From: Arcticibacter eurypsychrophilus
GTDB taxonomy: Bacteria > Bacteroidota > Bacteroidia > Sphingobacteriales > Sphingobacteriaceae
NCBI RefSeq assembly: GCF_001730525.1
Contig: NZ_MDFN01000027.1
Location: 1-64,000 of the forward strand
Length of the DNA: 64,000 nucleotides
Direction of reading: 5' to 3'
Shown here piece after piece: positions 27,482 to 37,547 of this stretch. Both the position numbers and the translations under genes were made by a program. How positions within the stretch are numbered: the first letter of the stretch is position 1; each line of letters starts with the position of its first letter. The notes under the pieces were generated by a model, which had not been told where the DNA came from, did no database searches, and saw only the letters and a list, made by a program, of their open reading frames with translations.

Positions 27482-28006
27482 TTAGCTTAAGTAAATATCG
27501 GTTAATCCATCCGGAAGGTCAACATGCAACGTTTTTGCTTCTTCATCAATCGATATGATCAGATCATCATTCAACGGAAACATAATTTCATTTGATTGAT
27601 AAGCAACCACCGCTATAAACTGCTGCGGGTATTCATGAACATCAAGAATTTCGCCCAACTCTCCCAGCTTTTCGTCGTAAGCGATAAAACCTTTCAGATC
27701 GGTGTAATAAAACTCATCGTTTGTTCGCTCCGGTTTTTTTGAAAGAGGCAAATAAAGCTTTTTCTTAAGAAGTTTTGCCGCTTTCTCAATTATATCAATA
27801 TCTTCAAAGTAAAAATACCCGGTAGAGTTCGGATGGATTTTATAAGATGATATGAAATAGGGAATTAACTTCTTATTTATTTCTATAAATACAGATTCAA
27901 ACTCCAGCTCTTCATAATCATCACATTCAAAATAAACCTGGACTTCGCCTTTCAGCCCTTTGGTCTTGGTAATATATCCGATGTAAAAGCTTTCTTCGAT
28001 CGTCAT
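27482..28006 (-). CDS. rimM: 16S rRNA processing protein RimM
   Basis: The start at 28006 (MTIEESFYIGYITKTKGLKG) is preferred. The alternative ATG at 28027 lies inside the arm of a long inverted repeat and adds seven residues. The RimM N-domain is followed by a PRC-barrel (GFIAYDEKLGELGEILDVHE, EIMFPLNDDLIISID). It assists maturation of the 30S head. Confidence 0.9.
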   Translation of the reverse strand: MTIEESFYIGYITKTKGLKGEVQVYFECDDYEELEFESVFIEINKKLIPYFISSYKIHPNSTGYFYFEDIDIIEKAAKLLKKKLYLPLSKKPERTNDEFYYTDLKGFIAYDEKLGELGEILDVHEYPQQFIAVVAYQSNEIMFPLNDDLIISIDEEAKTLHVDLPDGLTDIYLS

Positions 28007-28019
28007 TTCTTTAAATAAA

Positions 28020-28083
28020 AATGTCATTTTAACAGATTCGAATCATCTGATATCAAATGATTCGAATCTGCCAAAATGACATT
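28020..28083 (-). terminator. Large hairpin between rpsP and rimM (attenuator/terminator candidate)
   Basis: Arms are AATGTCATTTT plus CAGATTCGAATCAT (28020-28046) and their complements (28057-28083), with one 2-nt internal loop and a 10-nt apical loop. On the minus strand the stem is followed by TTTATTTAAAG. It lies inside an operon, so it may attenuate or process the transcript and set rpsP above rimM/trmD. Confidence 0.7.
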
Positions 28084-28101
28084 TAGTGTTTTTTTGAAAA
28101 A

Positions 28102-28635
28102 TTATTCAGGATTTTCTGAAGTTTCTTCAGTAGCCGCATCTTCTGCAACAGGTTCTTCTGTTACTTCTGGTGCTGGAGGAGTATTCTTGATTGCTATTGC
28201 AGCAGCTCTATCTTCCTTCTTTTTAGCTTCAGCTAATAAAGTCGCTTTTCTAACAGCATCTTTATTTGTGTTGAAATCTTCTTTTTTACCTAATACCTTC
28301 TCTTGTTTACTTTGTACCCATTCGTTAAACTTTGATTGGGCTTGTTCAGCAGTAAGTGCACCTTTCGCGATACCACCTTCTAGGTGTTTCATGAAAAGGA
28401 CTCCCTTGTCTGAAAGAAGTGTACGGACAGTATCTGTAGGTTGCGCTCCTTTATTGATCCATTCCAGTGATCTTTCGAAGTTTAAATCGATAGTTGCTGG
28501 ATTAGTGTTTGGGTTATAAGAACCTAAACGTTCGATAAAGCGGCCATCTCTTGGTGCGCGTGAGTCTGCTACGATTACATAGTAAAAAGGTTTTCCTTTT
28601 TTACCGTGTCTCTGCAGTCTGATTTTAGTTGCCAT
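28102..28635 (-). CDS. rpsP: Ribosomal protein bS16 with acidic/Ala-rich extension
   Basis: 177 residues. The bS16 core ([39 protein letters not shown]) covers about the first 80 residues. It is followed by a helical Lys/Ala region and an acidic tail ([21 protein letters not shown] region, 160-177). Such tails are common in Bacteroidota bS16, compared with about 82 residues in E. coli. First gene of the rpsP-rimM-trmD unit. Confidence 0.97.
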   Translation of the reverse strand: MATKIRLQRHGKKGKPFYYVIVADSRAPRDGRFIERLGSYNPNTNPATIDLNFERSLEWINKGAQPTDTVRTLLSDKGVLFMKHLEGGIAKGALTAEQAQSKFNEWVQSKQEKVLGKKEDFNTNKDAVRKATLLAEAKKKEDRAAAIAIKNTPPAPEVTEEPVAEDAATEETSENPE

Positions 28636-28693
28636 TGTTTTGTTTTGTTTTATGTATTCAACATAGTTCCCGGAGTGTCCTTCTGCGGGGATG

Positions 28694-28701
28694 CAAAGAT
28701 A
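28694..28701 (-). promoter_or_regulatory. rpsP promoter -7 element TATCTTTG
   Basis: An exact TAnnTTTG match on the minus strand, 58 bp upstream of the rpsP ATG. The predicted leader begins near CATCCCCGC and contains small stems (CCCG/CGGG, TATGT/ACATA), so bS16 feedback on its own leader is possible. Confidence 0.55.
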
Positions 28702-28776
28702 GCAATTATGATAATATAAAAAAGCTTATTACGCTGTTTTTTAAGCACAAAGAAGAAACTACACTAAATATAGTCT

Positions 28777-29343
28777 TTACAAATGACGTTCGACATAGTC
28801 TATCAACGAATGAATCACTTTAATATGAATCTCCTGGGCCCTGTCTGCAAAGTTTGATATCGGTGCTCTAACTTCAACATCACACATTGAAGCCATTTTC
28901 CCTCCATCTTTTCCCGTCAATCCAATTACCTTCAATCCTTTTTCTTTCGCAGCAAGAATTGCCTGGAGCACATTCTCCGAATTTCCACTCGTACTAATTG
29001 CAAATAACACGTCACCTCGTTGCCCAATAGCTTCCACCATTCTTGAAAAGACGAAATCGTACCCATAATCATTGGCCACACAGGAGAGGTGCGAAGGATC
29101 AGATATAGATAAGGCAGCCAGAGCTTTACGATCATTCCGGTAACGACCCGAAAGCTCTTCGGCAAAATGCATCGCATCGCACATAGAGCCTCCGTTACCG
29201 CATGAAATTATTTTATTACCTGATGCAAGCGCATCAGATAATATTTTTCCAGCATCTTCAATCTTCTGAAAATTCGAATCATCAGCCAAAAAATCTATTA
29301 ATACAGACTGTGCTTCTATAAAATGTTGTTTTACTGAACCCAT
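28777..29343 (-). CDS. gmhA: Sedoheptulose-7-phosphate isomerase (SIS domain)
   Basis: 188 residues of the GmhA type: [55 protein letters not shown], and a C-terminal [15 protein letters not shown] carrying the catalytic Glu/His. It makes D-glycero-D-manno-heptose-7-phosphate for LPS inner core or other heptose glycans. Downstream of pfkA by about 33 bp on the same strand, so probably co-transcribed. Confidence 0.9.
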   Translation of the reverse strand: MGSVKQHFIEAQSVLIDFLADDSNFQKIEDAGKILSDALASGNKIISCGNGGSMCDAMHFAEELSGRYRNDRKALAALSISDPSHLSCVANDYGYDFVFSRMVEAIGQRGDVLFAISTSGNSENVLQAILAAKEKGLKVIGLTGKDGGKMASMCDVEVRAPISNFADRAQEIHIKVIHSLIDYVERHL

Positions 29344-29376
29344 GATATCGATTTTACAAAACGGCAGCAGAAATAG

Positions 29377-30348
29377 TTAAGAAAGTATTCTTACTATTTT
29401 AAGTAAATTAGGATCAGCTTCAGCCAAATGTTTAATCGCATTATCAAATGGCGTGTAAACCACATTCTGATTCATTAATCCAACCATCATACATTTTTTG
29501 CCATTCAAAAGAGCTTCAACTGCGGCAACACCTAATCTGCTTGCAAGAACCCTGTCCATGCAACTCGGACGGCCTCCACGTTGTATATGCCCAAGAATAG
29601 ACAATCTGGTGTCATAATTGGGGAACTTTTCTTTTATCAGTTCCGCAATTTCAAAACCTCCAATCTCTTCCCCTTCAGCAACAATAATTATTTTAGAAGC
29701 TTTATCTTTTCTTCCACTGGAAAGTGTGTTGAATAATACGTCAATATCAGTCTTTGATTCTGGAATCAGAATCGCTTCAGCTCCTACACCGATACCACTT
29801 CTTAATGCGATTAAGCCTGAATCGCGGCCCATTACTTCTACAATGAATAAACGGTCGTGCGATTCGGCAGTATCCCTGATTTTATCAACAGCATTAATAA
29901 CGGTATTCGTTGCCGTGTCATAACCGATTGTAAAATCTGTTCCAATAAGGTCGTTATCGATCGTACCAGGCATTCCTATGATTGGAACATTGAACTCTTT
30001 TGAAAAAATATTTGCCCCTTTAAACGTTCCTTCTCCTCCAATAGCTACCAGTGCATCTATATTATTCCGAACAAGGTTATCGTAGGCAATTTGCCGACCT
30101 TCCTTTGTTAAAAATGCGTCACTTTTGCCCGTCTTTAAAATAGTACCGCCCCTTTGAATGATATTAGCAACAGATTTACTGTTCATGGGCATAAAATCAC
30201 TCGTGATAAGGCCTTCAAAGCCTTTCATTATACCGGTAACCTGTATATCGTAATGTAATGCTGTTCTGACAACGGAACGAATAGCAGCATTCATACCCGG
30301 TGCATCACCTCCTGAGGTAAACACCCCTATATTTTTAATCTTATCCAT
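29377..30348 (-). CDS. pfkA: 6-phosphofructokinase
   Basis: 323 residues: GVFTSGGDAPGMNAAIRSV, RGGTILKTGKSD, and a catalytic PGTIDNDL with Asp131/Asp133, then TRLSILGHIQRGG. The Mg-ATP loop, GGDGS in E. coli, reads GGEGTF here: Glu106 replaces the usual Asp while Gly107 is kept, which favours ATP over PPi. Commits fructose-6-phosphate to glycolysis. Confidence 0.95.
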   Translation of the reverse strand: MDKIKNIGVFTSGGDAPGMNAAIRSVVRTALHYDIQVTGIMKGFEGLITSDFMPMNSKSVANIIQRGGTILKTGKSDAFLTKEGRQIAYDNLVRNNIDALVAIGGEGTFKGANIFSKEFNVPIIGMPGTIDNDLIGTDFTIGYDTATNTVINAVDKIRDTAESHDRLFIVEVMGRDSGLIALRSGIGVGAEAILIPESKTDIDVLFNTLSSGRKDKASKIIIVAEGEEIGGFEIAELIKEKFPNYDTRLSILGHIQRGGRPSCMDRVLASRLGVAAVEALLNGKKCMMVGLMNQNVVYTPFDNAIKHLAEADPNLLKIVRILS

Positions 30349-30677
30349 GATTGATTTATTCAGCCGCTAATTTCGCTTTTATGTTTTAACCTTTATAATA
30401 ATATTTGCATATAATTATCTGATATAACTCATTTATTAGATAATTTAAAAAAAATAAATAGACAACAGTAATTTCTGTTGCTAAAAGTACTAAATCAGCC
30501 AAGTACTTAACCCTTATTATACATCAGAATGTTTTTTGTAATAACCTTTATACTAAATCTATTATAAAAGCACTAAACCTATTCCATTTTCAATATCCTC
30601 ACTCAAGTTTTAAACCACATTTCTTATTACTATTTCTAGATCTTTAAGGGACCTAGCCCGCAGTTATTTCGCATTCC

Positions 30678-30710
30678 GTGCGGACAAGGTGCGGAGAAGG
30701 TGCGGAGAAG
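30678..30710. repeat. 11-bp tandem repeat, three copies
   Basis: GTGCGGACAAG, GTGCGGAGAAG, GTGCGGAGAAG in perfect register, followed by a truncated GTGGG. It lies in the 436-bp birA-pfkA spacer (30349-30784), which otherwise holds only AT-rich sequence. It is G-rich compared with its surroundings. Confidence 0.85.
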
Positions 30711-30784
30711 GTGGGTATAATTTGCGCGTTATTCTATAATCAGACAATGGCTGGGGATCTTCAGTAAAGCCACATTGGACTTGC

Positions 30785-31549
30785 TTATAAATATTTAACT
30801 TCTTTGAGTGAAAATGTTTTCACTTCATCTCCAACAGTTATTTCTATCTGCCCTTCCGGCTTAATGTTGGTAATCCGTCCTTCGAAAGGAAGACCATTTG
30901 ATTCATAGGAATGTAAACTTTCATATCTGTATAGATTTTTTTTATACTCTTGGATGTGATTGTCAAAATCATTACCCTTTAATTGATTGTATCGGTTGTT
31001 TATAGAGACCAGCAAAGCAGACAAAAGTGTATCAAGTGGAATTTCTTTACCTAAAATAGCAGACAGCGAAGTAATATTTTTGATATGATCATCGAATTGG
31101 AGCTGATTTACATTAATTCCGATCCCTACAATGGCGTATTTCCACTTCGATCCTTGTAAAATATTCTCAATTAAAACTCCACCAATTTTTTTATCTTTAA
31201 AGTAAATATCATTTGGCCATTTAATCTTACAATCACATCCAATAAAAGAGGTTATTATATCGTTAATAGCTAGACTTACAGCTATATTTAACAAAAATTG
31301 TTTAAGAGGCGCTAAAAAAACTGGAAATAACAGAATGCTAAACGTTAAATTTTTGCCTGGCTGGCTCAGCCATTGGTTTTCAAATTGGCCTCTGCCTGCA
31401 AATTGGTCTTCTGCCAATATAACAGTACCTTCAGGCAATGGCTTAGATTTTGCCAATTGATTCTTTAAATAATTGTTGCTAGAATCGACACTCTTTAAAG
31501 AGATCAGATTTTGACCTATAAATAATCCTGAAATTGTGTTATTTTGCAA
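30785..31549 (-). CDS. birA: Biotin--[acetyl-CoA-carboxylase] ligase
   Basis: 254 residues, from a TTG start (no in-frame ATG precedes the conserved region). Catalytic part: GRGQFENQWLSQPGKNLTFS, KWPNDIYFKDKKIGGVLIEN, VGIGINVNQ, and a small C-terminal domain. It lacks the N-terminal DNA-binding domain of E. coli BirA, so it is a monofunctional ligase. Divergent from rsfS. Confidence 0.93.
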   Translation of the reverse strand: MQNNTISGLFIGQNLISLKSVDSSNNYLKNQLAKSKPLPEGTVILAEDQFAGRGQFENQWLSQPGKNLTFSILLFPVFLAPLKQFLLNIAVSLAINDIITSFIGCDCKIKWPNDIYFKDKKIGGVLIENILQGSKWKYAIVGIGINVNQLQFDDHIKNITSLSAILGKEIPLDTLLSALLVSINNRYNQLKGNDFDNHIQEYKKNLYRYESLHSYESNGLPFEGRITNIKPEGQIEITVGDEVKTFSLKEVKYL

Positions 31550-31589
31550 AGTGTTTAAAGACTAATATTGCCAAACTTAATTTTTTTTA

Positions 31590-31964
31590 ATGATAAAAAA
31601 CAAAGGAGTTAACGAATCTACTTACATTTCAGAACTGGCCATATTTGGAATTCAGGAAAAAAAAGGAAATCAAATAGTAAGATTGGATTTAAGAAATATT
31701 AATAGTTCTGTTGCAGATTATTTTGTAGTCTGTCATGCGGAATCAACCACCCAGGTTAAAGCAATCACAAAAAGCATTGAAGAGGAGGTCTACAAAGTCA
31801 CCGGTGAATGGCCCCTTAGAGTTGAAGGCCTTCAACATGGCGAATGGATCCTCTTGGACTATGTGGACGTAGTTATACATGTTTTTAAAACTGATAAACG
31901 CGAATATTACGGTATAGAAGAGTTGTGGGGAGATGCTGAGACTATGCACTATCAGAGTGCCTAA
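31590..31964 (+). CDS. rsfS: Ribosome silencing factor RsfS
   Basis: 124 residues: VADYFVVCHAESTTQVKAI, WPLRVEGLQHGEWILLDYVD and VVIHVFKTDKREYYGIEELW, all typical of RsfS/Iojap. It binds uL14 and blocks subunit joining in starvation. ftsH starts 24 bp downstream. Confidence 0.95.
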   Translation: MIKNKGVNESTYISELAIFGIQEKKGNQIVRLDLRNINSSVADYFVVCHAESTTQVKAITKSIEEEVYKVTGEWPLRVEGLQHGEWILLDYVDVVIHVFKTDKREYYGIEELWGDAETMHYQSA

Positions 31965-31988
31965 AATTTGTTTAAATAATATTCAAAA

Positions 31989-34109
31989 ATGAAAGACGTA
32001 AATACCGATAATAAAAAAGGGTTTATCAAAAAGACAGGAAAAAAATTAGTGCCTAAACCCCCACGGTTTAATATCATGTGGGTATATGCAGGGATTATTC
32101 TATTGCTTTTTGTTGTACAATGGTTCTTTAATAGCCAAACTATCAAGGAAATCAGTTACCAGCAGTTCGAAACAGAATACTTAAAACCTGGGGATGTAGA
32201 AAGAATTGAAGCATATAAGAGCAATGACTTTGTTGTTGCCGAGGTTTTTATAAAAAAAGACAGATTAAAAGAGGCTAAGTATAAGGATGTCCTACCTAAG
32301 GAAAATCTTAGTATGAACAGTAACGCTGCAACGCCTCAGTTTAAATTTACTGACGGTTCATTTGACGGGCTTCAAGCAAAATTAAAAGATGCGCAAAAAG
32401 ATTTACCTGCAGATCAGCGTACTCCTTTGAAATTTAGCACACGCGAAAATTTCTGGGCCAGTTGGTTTATGTCCATCATTCTTCCAGTTCTATTATTAAT
32501 TGGGTTCTGGATCTTTATCATGCGTCGTATGGGCGGTGGTGCCGGTGGTGGTGCTGGTGGTCAGATTTTCAATATTGGAAAATCAAAAGCGACTCTGTTT
32601 GATAAAGAAGCGCAGGTATCTGTAACCTTTAATGATGTTGCAGGACTTGAAGAAGCGAAACTCGAAGTAATGGAAATTGTGGATTTCTTAAAGAATCCTC
32701 AGAAATACACCAACCTTGGGGGTAAAATACCTAAGGGAGCGCTTTTAGTAGGTTCACCAGGAACTGGTAAAACATTACTAGCTAAGGCTGTAGCAGGAGA
32801 AGCACAGGTTCCTTTCTTTTCTCTATCCGGATCAGATTTCGTTGAAATGTTTGTAGGGGTTGGTGCTTCCAGAGTACGTGATTTGTTCAAACAGGCCAAA
32901 GAAAAGGCACCATGTATCATCTTTATTGATGAAATTGATGCCATTGGTCGTGCAAGAGGAAAAAACAACATCGTTGGGGGTAATGACGAACGTGAAAATA
33001 CACTAAATCAATTGTTGGTTGAAATGGATGGTTTCGGTACCGATTCGGGTATCATTATTCTTGCAGCTACCAACAGACCTGACGTTCTTGACTCTGCTCT
33101 ATTACGTCCAGGACGTTTTGACAGACAAATATCTATTGATAAGCCCGATTTAGTTGGTCGTGAACAAATATTTAAAGTTCACCTTGGTCCTCTTAAATTA
33201 GCCGCAGAAGTGGATCCTAAAAAGCTTTCTGCACAAACACCTGGTTTTGCGGGTGCTGAAATTGCGAATGTTTGTAATGAGGCTGCCTTAATTGCTGCCC
33301 GTAGAAATAAAACAGCGGTGGACATGCATGATTTTCAAGATGCAATTGACCGTGTTATTGGTGGTTTAGAGAAAAAGAACAAGATCATCTCTCCTGAAGA
33401 GAAGCTTATTGTTGCCTATCATGAAGCGGGACATGCTATTGCAGGATGGTTCCTTGAGCATGCCGATCCATTGGTTAAGGTATCTATTGTTCCCCGTGGT
33501 GTTGCTGCATTGGGCTATGCGCAATATTTGCCTAAAGAACAGTTTCTGTATACTACAGAGCAACTAACTGACAGCATGTGTATGACACTTGGTGGTCGTG
33601 TAGCTGAAGATATTGTTTTCAATAAAATTTCTACTGGTGCTCAGAATGACCTTGAAAGGATTACTAACCTGGCTTATGGCATGGTATCTATTTATGGTAT
33701 GAATGAAAAAGTAGGTAACATTTCTTTTAATCATCAGGACCAGCAGTTTATTAAACCGTATTCTGAAACTACAGGGGAATTGATCGACTCTGAAGTCCGT
33801 CTCCTGATTAAAGCAGCTTACGACAGAACGAAAGACTTGCTTGTTGAGAAACGTGAAGGACTAGAAAAACTGGCTAGTAAATTACTAGAAAAGGAAATTT
33901 TATTCCAAAGTGACTTGGAAGAAATTTTAGGAAAAAGACCTTTCAGCAGCAGGACAACTTATGATGAATTTGTGAATGGTGATGATACCGGCAACCAGAC
34001 TTTGGTAGCGGAGAACTTACATCCTGAACCATTTGGAGATTCAACAGAACCACTACAAAAGAAAGATTCAGATGATTCGGTTGTATTAAAAACAGATAAA
34101 GCATCTTAG
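31989..34109 (+). CDS. ftsH: ATP-dependent zinc metalloprotease FtsH
   Basis: 706 residues. Two membrane helices ([19 protein letters not shown] and [20 protein letters not shown]) flank a periplasmic domain. The AAA+ module has Walker A GSPGTGKT, Walker [34 protein letters not shown], and the protease site HEAGH. A Gly-rich linker [11 protein letters not shown] follows the second helix. Degrades membrane and short-lived proteins as a hexamer. Followed by a strong terminator. Confidence 0.98.
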   Translation: MKDVNTDNKKGFIKKTGKKLVPKPPRFNIMWVYAGIILLLFVVQWFFNSQTIKEISYQQFETEYLKPGDVERIEAYKSNDFVVAEVFIKKDRLKEAKYKDVLPKENLSMNSNAATPQFKFTDGSFDGLQAKLKDAQKDLPADQRTPLKFSTRENFWASWFMSIILPVLLLIGFWIFIMRRMGGGAGGGAGGQIFNIGKSKATLFDKEAQVSVTFNDVAGLEEAKLEVMEIVDFLKNPQKYTNLGGKIPKGALLVGSPGTGKTLLAKAVAGEAQVPFFSLSGSDFVEMFVGVGASRVRDLFKQAKEKAPCIIFIDEIDAIGRARGKNNIVGGNDERENTLNQLLVEMDGFGTDSGIIILAATNRPDVLDSALLRPGRFDRQISIDKPDLVGREQIFKVHLGPLKLAAEVDPKKLSAQTPGFAGAEIANVCNEAALIAARRNKTAVDMHDFQDAIDRVIGGLEKKNKIISPEEKLIVAYHEAGHAIAGWFLEHADPLVKVSIVPRGVAALGYAQYLPKEQFLYTTEQLTDSMCMTLGGRVAEDIVFNKISTGAQNDLERITNLAYGMVSIYGMNEKVGNISFNHQDQQFIKPYSETTGELIDSEVRLLIKAAYDRTKDLLVEKREGLEKLASKLLEKEILFQSDLEEILGKRPFSSRTTYDEFVNGDDTGNQTLVAENLHPEPFGDSTEPLQKKDSDDSVVLKTDKAS

Positions 34110-34154
34110 CATGTAATAAGAATAGGAAGGTTGTTATTATACTTTCTTTTGAGA

Positions 34155-34206
34155 TTTAAATAAATAAGGGTTGTTTCGAATACGAAGCAACCCTTATTTA
34201 TTTAAA
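34155..34206 (+). terminator. ftsH terminator
   Basis: A perfect 19-bp stem (TTTAAATAAATAAGGGTTG with its complement at 34188-34206) around a TTTCGAATACGAAG loop that can fold further; the A/U-rich arms serve as the U-tract. Confidence 0.85.
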
Positions 34207-34252
34207 ATTTATATGCGTATATTAAAATTATATTGATCTTCGTAGTACCATA

Positions 34253-34891
34253 ATGAAAGAGACCACTTCTAAAGAAAAAATGCTTAAGAAAATACGGAAA
34301 GCTTTGCTTGAAAAGCGAGATAATCCTTATCCTAATCTTGAAGACACTTCTGTATACGAGCCTTATACCGATTATCTTGATGTCTTATTTGCTGAACAGT
34401 TAAGCTTGGTAGCAGGAAAGTTTATTTTCTGCGAAGACGAGCTGCAGTTTGTTGAAAACTTACTTTTACTAGCAGATGAGAAAGGCTGGAGAAAAATATA
34501 TTGCTGGGAACCGCCTCTTCAAAAGGTACTTGAACACTTTGAATTTCCATTTTACAGTACGGATACTGACTTTATCGCTCAAGCGGAAGTAGGGATTACA
34601 TTATGTGAATCTTTGGTTGCAAGAAATGGAAGCGTAATTGTATCCAACGGAAATGCAGCAGGAAGAAGGTTGAGTATTTATCCGCATTGCCATATTGTTG
34701 TGGCATATACTTCGCAGCTTGTGTTAGATCTAAAAGATTCATTTAAGCTACTTAAAACGAAGTACGACGCTGATCTTCCTTCCATGATATCGGCAGTTAC
34801 AGGACCAAGCCGTACGGCTGACATTGAAAAAACATTAGTATTAGGAGCACATGGCCCTAAAGAGTTAATCGTGTTTCTGTTGGAAGGTTAG
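34253..34891 (+). CDS. LUD-domain protein (LutC/YkgG family)
   Basis: 212 residues, of the LutC fold: helical N-terminus, then VGITLCESLVARNGSVIVSN, GNAAGRRLSIYPHCHIVV and ISAVTGPSRTADIEKTLVLG AHGPKEL. LutC works in lactate utilisation with LutA and LutB, which are absent here. Solitary copies next to ftsH occur in Bacteroidota and have no proven role. It has its own promoter region after the ftsH terminator. Confidence 0.85.
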   Translation: MKETTSKEKMLKKIRKALLEKRDNPYPNLEDTSVYEPYTDYLDVLFAEQLSLVAGKFIFCEDELQFVENLLLLADEKGWRKIYCWEPPLQKVLEHFEFPFYSTDTDFIAQAEVGITLCESLVARNGSVIVSNGNAAGRRLSIYPHCHIVVAYTSQLVLDLKDSFKLLKTKYDADLPSMISAVTGPSRTADIEKTLVLGAHGPKELIVFLLEG

Positions 34892-34940
34892 AAGGGAAGT
34901 AAACTCATGAGAACCATAAGGCCCACATGAGTTTGACTAT

Positions 34941-36197
34941 TTATTTTAATTTTAACAATGCTTCTTTTACACGGGGAAGCATTTCATTGATATCAGTTAA
35001 TGAGCAAGCACCTATAGATGCTCTGAACCAATTCACTGAGCTGTCGGCACCAAAGGCTGAGAAGGGAACGAAAGCGGCTTTCGCTTCTTTAATCAGGTAG
35101 AAGTTGATGTCCTCACTATCTTTAAGCACTTTCCCATCAGGAGTGGTCTTGCCAGCATAATCAATTTTAAGAGTCAGGTATATCGCTCCCATTGGTTCAA
35201 TTACGTCTACATTCAACCCATCCGCTTTGAATTGCTTAAAGGCAGTATATATCGCATTCAAACTATTCTGAATCTTTTGTTTAAAGGTTGCTAAGAATTC
35301 CTGTACCTTTTCTTTATTCTGCAGAAATGCTGCCATTGCAAATTGCTCAGGCTTAGGGGCCCATGCTCCCATGTGCATCACGAGTATTTTCATCTTTTCA
35401 ATTACTTCTGCAGGACCAAAGCCCCAGCCTACGCGCACGCCTGTAGAGGCAAAACATTTAGATGCGCCATCTACATAGATCACATAATCTTTCATTGCCG
35501 GCCGTAAAGAAACAGGATCGTAGTGAACATGTTTTCCAAATGTCAGCATAGAATAGATTTGGTCATAGATGACATACAAAGGTTTTGTACCTGGCTCACG
35601 CTGACTATTTTCCTCTAATACAAGATCACAAATATCTTCCAGATCCTTTTTAGTAAACATAGTTCCAGTTGGATTTAAAGGAGAGCATAATGCCAGTAAT
35701 GTGGCACCTTTTACATGAGGACGGATATCAGCAGCAGAAGGCATGAAATTATTATCGGGACTGGTAGTAACCGCAATAGGCACAGCACCAACCAGGGAAC
35801 TATAATGATCATTGTTCCATGATGGAGCCGGATAGATGACTTTATCACCCGGATCTACCAAAGCCATATAGGCTGAATAGATTAGCGGACGGGAGCCACA
35901 GGAAACCAAAATTTGATTGGTGTTAAAATCCAATGCGTACGTATCCTTCAGGTAACTGCTGATATTTTCCCTTAAAGCTAAAATTCCATCAGCGGGAGGA
36001 TAGTTTGTATTATGCTCATCATAAGACTTCTTAATCCCATCCTTCAGTGCTTCAGGAATAGGGAACAGAGAAGGGTCGAAGTCGCCAATAGTTAAATTAG
36101 CTATCTTTTGCCCTTGCTTTTTAAGTTCATTAATCTCTCCGGCAATTTTAATAATTTCTGAGCCTTTTAATTTTTTTGCTAAACGTGATACACTCAT
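34941..36197 (-). CDS. PLP-dependent class I/II aminotransferase (aspartate aminotransferase-like)
   Basis: 418 residues. The cofactor Lys lies in VDGASKCFASTGVRVGW; SPLNPTGTMFTK, VIYDQIYSML and a C-terminal NWFRASIGACSL substrate-carboxylate Arg are visible. It lies 18 bp after argH on the same strand, so it may be the last gene of the arginine operon. Aspartate feeds argininosuccinate synthase, so an aspartate-forming role would fit, but the substrate is inference. Confidence 0.85.
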   Translation of the reverse strand: MSVSRLAKKLKGSEIIKIAGEINELKKQGQKIANLTIGDFDPSLFPIPEALKDGIKKSYDEHNTNYPPADGILALRENISSYLKDTYALDFNTNQILVSCGSRPLIYSAYMALVDPGDKVIYPAPSWNNDHYSSLVGAVPIAVTTSPDNNFMPSAADIRPHVKGATLLALCSPLNPTGTMFTKKDLEDICDLVLEENSQREPGTKPLYVIYDQIYSMLTFGKHVHYDPVSLRPAMKDYVIYVDGASKCFASTGVRVGWGFGPAEVIEKMKILVMHMGAWAPKPEQFAMAAFLQNKEKVQEFLATFKQKIQNSLNAIYTAFKQFKADGLNVDVIEPMGAIYLTLKIDYAGKTTPDGKVLKDSEDINFYLIKEAKAAFVPFSAFGADSSVNWFRASIGACSLTDINEMLPRVKEALLKLK

Positions 36198-36215
36198 TAT
36201 GAATAATCTATTTGG

Positions 36216-37547
36216 TTAAGATACAAGGGCTTTAACGGCCGCTTCTACTTTTGTAAAGTTAAAATTTGCTACAATAGCATGAAAGGAATCTGCAATTTCC
36301 TGATTACATAAATTGCCAATGCTTCCCTCGTGGACATGTTTAACGGATGCCGGGGCTTTAAAATTACCACTTTCAATTGCTAAACCCACTTTTTTATATG
36401 CTTCCCGGAAAGGCAATCCATTTAGAACTTCCTCATTCACGGCATCAACGCTGAAAAGGTAAGCATATTTTGGGTCATCCAGAATATCAGCTTTAATGGT
36501 GATATGCTTCAACATGAAAGCGGTCATTTCCAGACATTCATTCAATGAAATGAAAGCAGGGAAAAGGCTTTCCTTCAACAACTGAAGGTCGCGATGGTAA
36601 CCTGAAGGCAAGTTAGTCGTCATCATTGCAATTTCGTTAGGCATCGCCTGAATCTTATTACAACGGGAACGAATCAGTTCAAATACGTCAGGATTTTTTT
36701 TATGAGGCATAATGCTCGATCCTGTAGTCAGTTCATCCGGGAATTTAATAAAGCCGAAATTCTGATTGATAAACAGGCAAACATCCATGGCCAGTTTAGC
36801 CAGTGTGGCAGCAATGGAAGACATCGCCTGAGCGAGAATCCGTTCTGTTTTACCTCTCCCCATCTGCGCATAAACAACATTGTAGTTCATGGAATCAAAT
36901 CCTAAGAGTTCTGTTGTCATTGTACGGTTCAACGGGAAGGAAGATCCATATCCTGCAGCAGAGCCTAAAGGGTTTTTATTGCAGATTTTCCAGGCAGCAA
37001 GCATGAGCTCCATATCGTCGGCCAGACTTTCTGCGTAGGCACCAAACCATAAGCCGAAAGAAGAGGGCATAGCGATTTGAAGGTGTGTATATCCTGGTAA
37101 GAGTTTTTCTTTATGGGTTTCGCTTAATTCGATCAGCAGGTTGAATAGAAGAGTGGTATTCTCTACCATATTTCTAATTTCAGAACGAAAATAGAGCTTT
37201 AGATCCACTAACACCTGGTCATTCCTTGAACGTCCGCTATGAATTTTCTTGCCGGCATCACCAATGTGTTTAGTAAGCTGTAACTCTACCTGCGAATGCA
37301 CATCTTCAACGCCTTCTTCGATAGTAAAATTGCCGTCCTGAATATCCTGATAGATCACTTTAAGTCCTTTTTGAACAGCATCCAGGTCTTCTTTGTTAAG
37401 GAGGCCAATACTTTCAAGCATTCTGGTATGCGCCAGTGAACCCAGCACATCAGCCTCTGCCAGGAATTGATCCAGTTCACGGTCCTTGCCTACCGTAAAC
37501 TTTTCTACCGATCCGGACACTTCTTTATCTTTCTGCCAAAGCTTCAT
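36216..37547 (-). CDS. argH: Argininosuccinate lyase
   Basis: 443 residues: KIHSGRSRNDQVLVDLKLYF, LPGYTHLQIAMPSSFG and the fumarase/lyase signature TGSSIMPHKKNPD. Splits argininosuccinate into arginine and fumarate, the last step of the pathway. The upstream 253-bp spacer is built of degenerate copies of the argE 3' end, one of which touches the argH start codon. Confidence 0.97.
   Translation of the reverse strand: MKLWQKDKEVSGSVEKFTVGKDRELDQFLAEADVLGSLAHTRMLESIGLLNKEDLDAVQKGLKVIYQDIQDGNFTIEEGVEDVHSQVELQLTKHIGDAGKKIHSGRSRNDQVLVDLKLYFRSEIRNMVENTTLLFNLLIELSETHKEKLLPGYTHLQIAMPSSFGLWFGAYAESLADDMELMLAAWKICNKNPLGSAAGYGSSFPLNRTMTTELLGFDSMNYNVVYAQMGRGKTERILAQAMSSIAATLAKLAMDVCLFINQNFGFIKFPDELTTGSSIMPHKKNPDVFELIRSRCNKIQAMPNEIAMMTTNLPSGYHRDLQLLKESLFPAFISLNECLEMTAFMLKHITIKADILDDPKYAYLFSVDAVNEEVLNGLPFREAYKKVGLAIESGNFKAPASVKHVHEGSIGNLCNQEIADSFHAIVANFNFTKVEAAVKALVS

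Noticed and set aside
28076-28519. 147-aa plus-strand ORF opposite rpsP
   Set aside because: It mirrors the Ala/Glu-rich tail of bS16 and has low-complexity Ser/Ala content; a shadow of the real gene.
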